DNA of 64,000 nt. Source: Argopecten irradians. Taxonomy: Eukaryota > Mollusca > Bivalvia > Pectinida > Pectinidae. The notes beneath the pieces were generated by a model. That model saw nothing but the letters and a program-made list of their open reading frames with translations, was not told the DNA's origin and did not search any database. This document shows positions 49,901 through 62,543 of the stretch, one piece after another (positions within the stretch are counted from its first letter, which is position 1; the number at the start of each line of letters is the position of its first letter). The stretch lies in the NCBI RefSeq assembly GCF_041381155.1, contig NC_091147.1, positions 30,911,349 through 30,975,348 on the forward strand, in the 5' to 3' direction. A program made the translations under genes and the position numbers.

Positions 49901-52900
49901 TATTATGGTGGCAGAGCGCTGTATCGACATGGTGGTACATGTTATTACGGTGACAGAGCGCTGTATCGACATGGTGGTACATGTTATTACGGTGGCAGAG
50001 CGCTGTATCGACATGGTGGTACATGTTATTATGGTGACAGAGCGCTGTATCGACATGGTGGTACATGTTATTACGGTGGCAGAGCGCTGTATCGACATGG
50101 TGGTACATGTTATTATGGTGGCAGAGCGCTGTATCGACATGGTGGTACATGTTATTATGGTGGCAGAGCGCTGTATCGACATGGTGGTACATGTTATTAC
50201 GGTGGCAGAGCGCTGTATCGACATGGTGGTACATGTTATTACGGTGGCAGAGCGCTGTATCGACATGGTGGTACATGTTATTACGGTAGCAGAACGCTGT
50301 ATCGACATGGGGGTACATTTTATTACGGTGGCAGAGCGCTGTATCGACATAATGGTACATGTTATTACAGTGGTAGAGCGCCGTGTCGACATGGGGGTTA
50401 CATGCTATTACGATGGCAGAGCGCTGTATCGACATGGCGGTACATGTTATTACGGTGACAGAGCGCTGTATCGACATGGTGGTACATGTTATTACGGTGG
50501 CAGAGCGCTGTATCGACATGGGAGTACATATTATTATGGTGTCAGAACGCTGTATCGACATGGGGTTACATGTTATTACGGTGGCAGAGCGCTGTATCGA
50601 CATGGTGGTACATGTTATTACGGTGACAGAGCGCTGTATCGACATGGTGGTACATGTTATTACAATGGCAGAGCGCTGTATCGACATGGTGGTACATGTT
50701 ATTACGGTGGCAGAGCGCTGTATCGACATGATGGTACATGTTATTACTTCGGCAGAGCGCTGTATCGACATGATGGTACATGTTATTACGGTGACAGAGC
50801 GCTGTATCGACATGGTGGTACATGTTATTATGGTGGCAGAGCGCTGTATCGACATGGGGTTACATGTTATTACGATGGCAGAGCGCTGTATCGACATGGT
50901 GGTACATGTTATTACGGTGACAGAGCGCTGTATCGACATGGTGGTACATGTTATTATGGTGGCAGAGCGCTGTATCGACATGGTGGTACATGTTATTACG
51001 GTGGCAGAGCGATGTATCGACATGGGGTTACATGTTATTACGGTGGCAGAGCGCTGTATCGACATGGTGGTACATGTTATTACGGTGGCAGAGCGCTGTA
51101 CCGACATGGTGGTACATGTTATTATGGTGACAGAGCGATGTATCGACATGGGGTTACATGTTATTACGGTGGCAGAGCGCTGTATCGACATGGTGGTACA
51201 TGTTATTACGGTGGCAGAGCGCTGTATCGACATGGTGGTACATGTTATTACGGTGGCAGAGCGCTGTATCGACATGGTGGTACATGTTATTACGGTGGCA
51301 GAGCGCTGTATCGACATGGTGGTACATGTTATTATGGTGGCAGAGCGCTGTATCGACATGGGGGGTTACATGTTATTACGGTGGCAGAGCGCTGTATCGA
51401 CATGGCGGTACATGTTATTACGGTGACAGAGCGCTGTATCGACATGGTGGTACATGTTATTACGGTGGCAGAGCGCTGTATCGATTTGGGAGTGCATATT
51501 ATTATGGTGGCAGAACGCTGTATCGACATGGGGTTACATGTTATTACGGTGGTAGAGCGCTGTATCGACATGGTGGTACATGTTATTATGGTGACAGAGC
51601 GCTGTATCGACATGGGGTTACATGTTATTACGGTGGCAGAGCGCTGTATCGACATGGTGGTACATGTTAGTATGGTGGCAGAGCGCTGTATCGACATGAT
51701 GGTACATGTTATTACGGTGGCAGAGCACTGTATCGACATGGTGGTACATGTTATTACGGTGACAGAGCGCTGTATCGACATGGTGGTACATGTTATTACG
51801 GTGGCAAAGCGCTGTATCGACATGGTGGTACATGTTATTACGGTGGCAGAGCGCTGTATCGACATGGTGGTACATGTTATTATGGTGACAGAGCGCTGTA
51901 TCGACATGGGGTTACATGTTATTACGGTGGCAGAGCGCTGTATCGACATGGTGGTACATGTTATTACGGTGGCAGAGCGCTGTATCGACATGGTGGTACA
52001 TGTTATTACGGTGGCAGAGCGCTGTATCGACATGGTGGTACATGTTATTATGGTGGCAGAGCGCTGTATCGACATGGTGTTACATGTTATTACGGTGGCA
52101 GAGCGCTGTATCGACATGGTGGTACATGTTATTACGGTGACAGAGCGCTGTACCGACATGGTGGTACATGTTATTATGGTGACAGAGCGATGTATCGACA
52201 TGGGGTTACATGTTATTACGGTGGCAGAGCGCTGTATCGACATGGTGGTACATGTTATTATGGTGACAGAGCGCTGTATCGACATGGTGGTACATGTTAT
52301 TACGGTGGCAGAGCGCTGTATCGACATGGTGGTACATGTTATTACGGTGGCAAAGCGCTGTATCGACATGGTGGTACATGTTATTACGGTGGCAGAGCGC
52401 TGTATCGACATGGTGGTACATGTTATTATGGTGACAGAGCGCTGTGTCGACATGGGGGGTTACATGTTATTACGGTGGCAGAGCGCTGTATCGACATGGT
52501 GGTACATGTTATTACGGTGGCAGAGCGCTGTATCGACATGGTGGTACATGTTATTACGGTGGCAGAGCGCTGTATCGACATGGTGGTACATGTTATTACT
52601 GTGGCAGAGCGCTGTATCGACATGGTGGTACATGTTATTATGGTGACAGAGCGCTGTATCGACATGGGTGGTACATGTTATTATGGTGACAGAGCGCTGT
52701 GTTGACATGGGGGGTTACATGTTATTACGGTGGCAGAGCGCTGTATCGACATGGTGATACATGTTATTACGGTGGCATAGCGCTGTAACGACATGGTGGT
52801 ACATGTTATTATGGTGACAGAGCGCTGTATCGACTTGGTGGTACATGTTATTATGGTGACAGAGCGATGTATCGACATAGGGTTCTATGTTATTACGGTG

Positions 52901-55900
52901 GCATATGTATGTTACGGAGCGCTGTATCGACATGGTGGTATATGTTATTACTGTGGCAGAGCGCTGTACCGACATGGTGGTACATGTTATTATGGTGACA
53001 GAGCGCTGTATCGACATGGTGGTACATGTTATTACGGTGGCAGAGCGCTGTATCGACATGGTGGTACATGTTATTACGGTGGCACAGCGCTGTATCGACA
53101 TGGTGGTACATGTTATTACGGTGGCAGAGCGCTGTATCGACATGGTGGTACATGTTATTACGGGGGCACAGCTTTGTATCGACATGGTGGTACATGTTAT
53201 TACGGTGGCAGAGCGCTGTATCGACACGGGGGTACATGTTATTACTGTGGCAGAGCGCTGTACCGACATGGTGGTAAATGTTATTACGGCGACAGAGCTC
53301 TGTATCGACATGGTGATACATGTTATTATGGTGACAGAGCGCTGTGTTGACATGGGGGTTACATGTTATTACGGTGGCAGAGCGCTGTATCGACATGGTG
53401 GTACATGTTATTACGGTGACAGAGCGCTGTATCGACATGGTGGTACATGTTATTACGGTGGCAGAGCGCTGTATCGACATGGTGGTACATGTTATTATGG
53501 TGACAGAGCGCTGTATCGACATGGGGGTTACATGTTATTACGGTGGCAGAGCGCTGTATCGACATGGTGGTACATGTTATTACGGTGGCAGAGCGCTGTA
53601 TCGACATGGTGGTACATGTTATTATGGTGGCAGAGCGCTGTATCGACATGGTGGTACATGTTATTATGAGGTGGCAGAGCGCTGTATCGACATGGTGGTA
53701 CATGTTATTATGGTGACAGAGCGCTGTATCGACATGGTGGTACATGTTATTACGGTGACAGAGCGCTGTATCGACATGGTGGTACATGTTATTACGGTGG
53801 CAGAGCGCTGTATCGACATGGTGGTACATGTTATTACGGTGGCAGAGCGCTGTATCGACATGGTGGTACATGTTATTACGGTGACAGAGCGCTGTACCGA
53901 CATGGTGGTACATGTTATTATGGTGACAGAGCACTGTATCGACATGGTGGTACATGTTATTACTATGGCAGAGCGCTGTATCGACATGGTGGTACATGTT
54001 ATTACGGTGACAGAGCGCTGTATCGACATGGTGGTACATGTTATTATGGTGACAGAGCGCTGTATCGACATGGGGGTACATGTTATTACGGTGGCAGAGC
54101 GCTGTATCGACATGGTGGTACATGTTATTACGGTGGCAGAGCGCTGTATCGACATGGTGGTACATGTTATTATGGTGGCAGAGCGCTGTATCGACATGGT
54201 GGTACATGTTATTACGGTGGCAGAGCGCTGTATCGACATGGTGGTACATGTTATTACGGTGGCAGAGCGCTGTATCGACATGGTGGTACATGTTATTACG
54301 GTGGCAGAGCGCTGTATCGACATGGTGGTACATGTTATTATGGTGACAGAGCGATGTATCGACATGGGGTTACATGTTATTACGGTGGCAGAGCGCTGTA
54401 TCGACATGGTGGTACATGTTATTACGGTGACAGAGCGCTGTATCGACATGGTGGTACATGTTATTATGGTGACAGAGCGCTGTATCGACATGGGGGTTAC
54501 ATGTTATTACGGTGGCAGAGCGCTGTATCGACATGGTGGTACATGTTATTACGGTGACAGAGCGCTGTATCGACATGGTGGTACATGTTATTACGGTGGC
54601 AGAGCGCTGTATCGACATGGTGGTACATGTTATTACGGTGGCAGAGCGCTGTATCGACATGGTGGTACATGTTATTACGGTGACAGAGCGCTGTATCGAC
54701 ATGGTGGTACATGTTATTACGGTGGCAGAGCGCTGTATCGACATGGTGGTACATGTTATTATGGTGGCAGAGCGCTGTATCGACATGGGGTACATGTTAT
54801 TACGGTGGCAGAGCGCTGTATCGACATGGTGGTACATGTTATTACGGTGGCAGAGCGCTGTATCGACATGGTGGTACATGTTATTACGGTGGCAGAGCGC
54901 TGTATCGACATGGTGGTACATGTTATTACGGTGACAGAGCGCTGTACCGACATGGTGGTACATGTTATTATGGTGACAGAGCGCTGTATCGACATGGTGG
55001 TACATGTTATTACGGTGGCAGAGCGCTGTATCGACATGGTGGTACATGTTATTATGGTGGCAGAGCGCTGTATCGACATGGTGGTACATGTTATTACGGT
55101 GGCAGAGCGCTGTATCGACATGGTGGTACATGTTATTATGGTGACAGAGCACTGTATCGACATGGTGGTACATGTTATTACGGTGGCAGAGCGCTGTATC
55201 GACATGGTGGTACATGTTATTACGGTGGCAGAGCGCTGTATCGACATGGTGGTACATGTTATTATGGTGGCAGAGCGCTGTATCGACATGGTGGTTACAT
55301 GTTATTACGGTGGCAGAGCGCTGTATCGACATGGTGGTACATGTTATTATGGTGGCAGAGCGCTGTATCGACATGGTGGTACATGTTATTACGGTGGCAG
55401 AGCGCTGTATCGACATGGTGGTACATGTTATTACGGTGGCAGAGCGCTGTATCGACATGGTGGTACATGTTATTATGGTGGCAGAGCGCTGTATCGACAT
55501 GGTGGTACATGTTATTACGGTGGCAGAGCGCTGTATCGACTTGGTGGTACATGTTATTACTGTGGTGACAGAGCGCTGTATCGACATGGTGGTACATGTT
55601 ATTACGGTGACAGAGCTCTGTATCGACATGGGTATACATGTTATTATGGTGACAGAGCGCTGTATCGACATGGTGGTACATGTTATTACGGTGACAGAGC
55701 GCTGTATCGACATGGTGGTACATGTTATTATGGTGACAGAGCGCTGTATCGACATGGTGGTACATGTTATTACGGTGGCAGAGCGCTGTATCGACATGGT
55801 GGTACATGTTATTACGGTGTGACAGAGCGCTGTATCGACATGGGGTTACATGTTATTACGGTGGCAGAGCGCTGTATCGACATGGTGGTACATGTTATTA

Positions 55901-58900
55901 CGGTGGCAGAGCGCTGTATCGACATGGTGGTACATGTTATTATGGTGACAGAGCGCTGTATCGACATGGGGGTACATGTTATTACGGTGGCAGAGCGCTG
56001 TATCGACATGGTGGTACATGTTATTATGGTTACAGAGCGATGTATCGACATGGTGTTACATGTTATTACGGTGGCAGAGCGCTGTATCGACATGGTGGTA
56101 CATGTTATTACGGTGGCAGAGCGCTGTACCGACATGGTGGTACATGTTATTATGGTGGCAGAGCGCTGTATCGACATGGTGGTACATGTTATTACGGTGG
56201 CAGAGCGCTGTATCGACATGGTGGTACATGTTATTATGGTGACAGAGCGCTGTACCGACATGGTGGTACATGTTATTATGGTGACAGAGCGCTGTATCGA
56301 CATGGTGGTACATGTTATTATGGTGGCAGAGCGCTGTATCGACATGGTGGTACATGTTATTACGGTGACAGAGCGCTGTATCGACATGGTGGTACATGTT
56401 ATTACGGTGGCAGAGCGCTGTATCGACATGGTGGTACATGTTATTACGGTGGCAGAGCGCTGTATCGACATGGTGGTACATGTTATTACGGTGGCAGAGC
56501 GCTGTATCGACATGGTGGTACATGTTATTACGGTGGCAGAGCGCTGTATCGACATGGTGGTACATGTTATTACGGTGGCAGAGCGCTGTATCGACATGGT
56601 GTTACATGTTATTACGGTGGCAGAGCGCTGTATCGACATGGTGGTACATGTTATTACTGTGGCAGAGCGCTGTATCGACATGGGGGTACATGTTATTACG
56701 GTGGCAGAGCGCTGTATCGACATGGGGTACATGTTATTACGGTGGCAGAGCGCTGTATCGACATGGTGGTACATGTTATTACGGTGACAGAGCGCTGTAT
56801 CGACATGGTGGTACATGTTATTACGGTGACAGAGCGCTGTATCGACATGGTGGTACATGTTATTATGGTGGCAGAGCGCTGTATCGACATGGTGGTACAT
56901 GTTATTATGGTGGACAGAGCGCTGTATCGACATGGTGGTACATGTTATTACGGTGGCAGAGCGCTGTATCGACATGGTGGTACATGTTATTATGGTGACA
57001 GAGCGCTGTATCGACATGGTGGTACATGTTATTACGGTGGCAGAGCGCTGTATCGACATGGTGGTACATGTTATTATGGTGACAGAGCGCTGTATCGACA
57101 TGGTGGTACATGTTATTATGGTGGCAGAGCGCTGTATCGACATGGTGGTACATGTTATTACGGTGGCAGAGCGCTGTATCGACATGGTGGTACATGTTAT
57201 TATGGTGGCAGAGCGCTGTATCGACATGGTGGTACATGTTATTACGGTGACAGAGCGCTGTATCGACATGGTGGTACATGTTATTATGGTGGACAGAGCG
57301 CTGTATCGACATGGTGGTACATGTTATTACGGTGGCAGAGCGCTGTATCGACATGGTGGTACATGTTATTACGGTGACAGAGCGCTGTACCGACATGGTG
57401 GTACATGTTATTATGGTGGCAGAGCGCTGTATCGACATGGTGGTACATGTTATTACGGTGGCAGAGCGCTGTATCGACATGGTGGTACATGTTATTACGG
57501 TGGCAGAGCGCTGTACCGACATGCTGGTACATGTTATTATGGTGGCAGAGCGCTGTACCGACATGGTGGTACATGTTATTATGGTGGCAGAGCGCTGTAT
57601 CGACATGGTGGTACATGTTATTACGGTGGCAGAGCGCTGTATCGACATGGTGGTACATGTTATTACGGTGGCAGAGCGCTGTACCGACATGGTGGTACAT
57701 GTTATTATGGTGACAGAGCGATGTATCGACATGGGGTTACATGTTATTACGGTGGCAGAGCGCTGTATCGACATGGTGGTACATGTTATTACGGTGACAG
57801 AGCGCTGTATCGACATGGTGGTACATGTTATTATGGTGGCAGAGCGCTGTATCGACATGGTGGTACATGTTATTACGGTGGCAGAGCGCTGTATCGACAT
57901 GGTGGTACATGTTATTATGGTGGCAGAGCGCTGTATCGACATGGTGGTACATGTTATTACGGTGGCAGAGCGCTGTATCGACATGGTGGTACATGTTATT
58001 ACGGTGGCAGAGCGCTGTATCGACATGGTGGTACATGTTATTACGGTGGCACAAAGCGCTGTATCGACATGGTGGTACATGTTATTACGGTTGCAGAGCG
58101 ATGTATCGACATGGGGGGTTACATGTTATTACGGTGGCAGAGCGCTGTATCGACATGGTGGTACATGTTATTACGGTGGCAGAGCGCTGTATCGACATGG
58201 TGGTACATGTTATTACGGTGACAGAGCGCTGTATCGACATGGTGGTACATGTTATTACGGTGGCAGAGCGCTGTATCGACATGGTGGTACATGTTATTAT
58301 GGTGGCAGAGCGCTGTATCGACATGGTGGTACATGTTATTACGGTGACAGAGCGCTGTACCGACATGGTGGTACATGTTATTATGGTGACAGAGCGATGT
58401 ATCGACATGGGGTTACATGTTATTACGGTGGCAGAGCGCTGTATCGACATGGTGGTACATGTTATTATGGTGGCAGAGCGCTGTATCGACATGGTGGTAC
58501 ATGTTATTATGGTTACAGAGCGCTGTATCGACATGGTGGTACATGTTATTACGGTGAACAGAGCGCTGTACCGACATGGTGGTACATGTTATTATGGTGG
58601 CAGAGCGCTGTATCGACATGGTGGTACATGTTATTATGGTGGCAGAGCGCTGTATCGACATGGTGGTACATGTTATTATGGTGACAGAGCGATGTATCGA
58701 CATGGTGGTTACATGTTATTACGGTGGCAGAGCGCTGTATCGACATGGTGGTACATGTTATTGGTGACAGAGCGCTGTATCGACATGGTGGTACATGTTA
58801 TTACGGTGGCAGAGCGCTGTATCGACATGGTGGTACATGTTATTACGGTGGCAGAGCGCTGTATCGACATGGTGGTACATGTTATTACGGTGGCAGAGCG

Positions 58901-61900
58901 CTGTATCGACATGGTGGTACATGTTATTATGGTGGCAGAGCGCTGTATCGACATGGTGGTACATGTTATTACGGTGGCAGAGCGCTGTATCGACATGGTG
59001 GTACATGTTATTATGGTGACAGAGCGCTGTATCGACATGGTGGTACATGTTATTATGGTGGCAGAGCGCTGTATCGACATGGTGGTACATGTTATTACGG
59101 TGGCAGAGCGCTGTATCGACATGGTGATACATGTTATTACGGTGACAGAGCGCTGTATCGACATGGTGGTACATGTTATTACGGTGGCAGAGCGCTGTAT
59201 CGACATGGTGGTACATGTTATTACGGTGGCAGAGCGCTGTATCGACATGGTGGTACATGTTATTATGGTGACAGAGCGCTGTATCGACATGGTGGTACAT
59301 GTTATTACGGTGGCAGAGCGCTGTATCGACATGGTGGTACATGTTATTACGGTGACAGAGCGCTGTATCGACATGGTGGTACATGTTATTACGGTGGCAG
59401 AGCGCTGTATCGACATGGTGGTACATGTTATTACGGTGGCAGAGCGCTGTATCGACATGGTGGTACATGTTATTACGGTGGCAGAGCGCTGTATCGACAT
59501 GGTGGTACATGTTATTATGGTGGCAGAGCGCTGTATCGACATGGTGTTACATGTTATTACGGTGACAGAGCACTGTATCGACATGGTGGTACATGTTATT
59601 ACTGTGGCAGAGCGCTGTATCGACATTGTGGTACATGTTAGTAAGGTGACAGAGCGCTGTATCGACATGGTGGTACATGTTATTACGGTGACAGAGCGCT
59701 GTATCGACATGGTGGTACATGTTATTACGGTGGCAAGAGCGCTGTATCGACATGGTGGTACATGTTATTACGGTGACAGAGCACTGTATCGACATGGTGG
59801 TACATGTTATTATGGTGGCAGAGCGCTGTATCGACATGGTGGTACATGTTATTAGGTGGCAGAGCGCTGTATCGACATGGTGGTACATGTTATTACGGTG
59901 GCAGAGCGCTGTATCGACATGGTGGTACATGTTATTATAGTGGCAGAGCGCTGTATCGACATGGTGGTACATGTTATTACGGTGGCAGAGCGCTGTATCG
60001 ACATGGTGGTACATGTTATTACGGTGGCAGAGCTCTGTATCGACATGGTGGTACATGTTATTATGGTGACAGAGCGCTGTATCGACATGGGGGTTACATG
60101 TTATTACGGTGGCATAGCGCTGTATCGACATGGTGGTACATGTTATTACGGTGGCAGAGCGCTGTATCGACATGGTGGTACATGTTATTACGGTGGCAGA
60201 GCGCTGTATCGACATGGTGGTACATGTTATTACGGTGACAGAGCGCTGTATCGACATGGGGTTACATGTTATTACGGTGGCAGAGCGCTGTATCGACATG
60301 GTGGTACATGTTATTACGGTGACAGAGCGCTGTACCGACATGGTGGTACATGTTATTATGGTTACAGAGCGATGTATCGACATGGGGTTACATGTTATTA
60401 CGGTGGCAGAGCGCTGTACCGACATGGTGGTACATGTTATTATGGTTACAGAGCGATGTATCGACATGGTGTTACATGTTATTACGGTGGCAAAGCGCTG
60501 TATCGACATGGTGGTACATGTTATTACGGTGGCAGAGCGCTGTATCGACATGTGGTACATGTTATTATGGTGGCAAGCGCTGTATCGACATGGTGGTACA
60601 TGTTATTACGGTGGCAGAGCGCTGTAACGACATGGTGGTACATGTTATTATGGTGACAGAGCGCTGTACGACATGGTGGTACATGTTATTATGGTGACAG
60701 AGCGCTGTATCGACATGGTGGTACATGTTATTACGGTGGCAGAGCGCTGTATCGACATGGTGGTACATGTTATTACGGTGGCAGAGCGCTGTATCGACAT
60801 GGTGGTACATGTTATTACGGTGGCAGAGCGCTGTATCGACATGGGGTTACATGTTATTACGGTGACAGAGCGCTGTACCGACATGGTGGTACATGTTATT
60901 ATGGTGGCAGAGCGCTGTATCGACATGGTGGTACATGTTATTATGGTGGCAGAGCGCTGTATCGACATGGTGGTACATGTTATTATGGTGACAGAGCGCT
61001 GTATCGACATGGTGGTACATGTTATTACGGTGGCAGAGCGCAGTATCGACATGGGGTTACATGTTATTACGGTGACAGAGCGCTGTATCGACATGGTGGT
61101 ACATGTTATTACGGTGGCAGAGCGCTGTATCGACATGGTGGTACATGTTATTATGGTGACAGAGCGCTGTATCGACATGGTGGTACATGTTATTACGGTG
61201 GCAGAGCGCTGTATCGACATGGTGGTACATGTTATTATGGTGACAGAGCGCTGTATCGACATGGTGGTACATGTTATTACGGTGGCAGAGCGCTGTATCG
61301 ACATGGTGGTACATGTTATTATGGTGACAGAGCGCTGTATCGACATGGTGGTACATGTTATTATGGTGGCAGAGCGCTGTATCGACATGGTGGTACATGT
61401 TATTACTGTGGCAGAGCGCTGTACCGACATGGTGGTACATGTTATTACGGTGGCAGAGCGCTGTATCGACATGGTGGTACATGTTATTACGGTGGCAGAG
61501 CGCTGTATCGACATGGTGGTACATGTTATTACGGTGGCAGAGCGCTGTATCGACATGGTGGTACATGTTATTATGGTGGCAGAGCGCTGTATCGACATGG
61601 GGTTACATGTTATTACGGTGGCAGAGCGCTGTATCGACATGGTGGTACATGTTATTATGGTGGCAGAGCGCTGTATCGACATGGTGGTACATGTTATTAT
61701 GGTGGCAGAGCGCTGTATCGACATGGTGGTACATGTTATTATGGTGGCAGAGCGCTGTATCGACATGGTGGTACATGTTATTATGGTGGCAGAGCGCTGT
61801 ATCGACATGGAGGTACATGTTATTTCGGTGGCAGAGCGCTGTACCGACATGGTGGTACATGTTATTATGGTGACAGAGCGATGTATCGACATGGTGGTAC

Positions 61901-62543
61901 ATGTTATTACGGTGGCAGAGCGCTGTAACGACATGGTGGTACATGTTATTATGGTGACAGAGCGCTTATACCGACATGGTGGTACATGTTATTATGGTGA
62001 CAGAGCGATGTATCGACATGGGTGGTACATGTTTAATTACGGTGGCAGAGCGCTGTATCGACATGGTGGTACATGTTATTACGGTGGCAGAGCGCTGTAT
62101 CGACATGGTGTACATGTTATTACGGTGGACAGAGCGCTGTATCTACATGATTGTACATGTTATTACGGTGGCAGAGCACTGTATCGACATGGTGGTACAT
62201 GTTATTATGGTGGCAAAGAGCGCTGTATCGACATGGTGGTACATGTTATTACGGTGACAGAGCGCTGTATCGACATGGGAGTACATGTTTATTATTATGG
62301 TGGCAGAGCGCTGTATCGACATGGGTTTACATGTTATTACGGTGGCAAGAGCGCTGTATCGACATGGTGGTACATGTTATTACGGTGGCAGAGCGCTGTA
62401 TCGACATGGTGGTACATGTTATTATGGTGGCAGAGCGCTGTATCGACATGGTGGTACATGTTATTACGGTGGCAGAGCGCTGTATCGACATGGTGGTACA
62501 TGTTATTATGGTGGCAGAGCGCTGTTACGACATGGTGGTACAT
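34925..62543. repeat. 42-bp satellite, about 650 copies (27.6 kb)
   Basis: The unit is TGTTATTACGGTGGCAGAGC / GCTGTATCGACATGGTGGTACA. It is about 50% GC with three CpGs, in contrast to the AT-rich surroundings. As 42 is divisible by three and the consensus has no stop in five of six frames, frames of up to 1147 codons occur in several registers at once (for instance ITVAERCIDMVVHV, CYYGGRALYRHGGT, MLLRWQSAVSTWWY, and on the minus strand MSIQRSATVITCTT). Such multi-frame openness argues against coding. Common variants are GGTGACAG, GCGATG, TACCGACA and GGGGTTACA. The first 8-9 kb is more diverged, with higher-order blocks; the last 15 kb is nearly uniform. Confidence 0.97.
38800..40960. repeat. 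Higher-order repeat blocks within the 42-bp satellite
   Basis: The marker variant GCCGTGTCGACATGGGGGGT, followed by TACATGCTATTACGATGGC, recurs at about 38811, 39484, 39948 and 40454, and again near 43229 and 50388. Between the four close markers, the neighbouring variant units recur in much the same order (for example GATTTGGGAGTACATATTAT). Spacing is about 460-670 bp, that is 11, 12 and 16 units of 42 bp. Confidence 0.75.

Noticed and set aside
53344-56787. 1147-codon plus-strand frame and many similar long frames at 35-62.5 kb
   Set aside because: They arise from a 42-bp unit that has no stop in five frames at once. Frames shift among one another at every small insertion or deletion, and no start context, unique domain or codon-level constraint is visible.
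35000-62543. Glycine/tyrosine-rich structural (shell-matrix- or silk-like) protein, suggested by YYGGRALYRHGG
   Set aside because: The resemblance depends on one of five equally open frames. There is no signal peptide, non-repeat flank or intron structure to support a gene.
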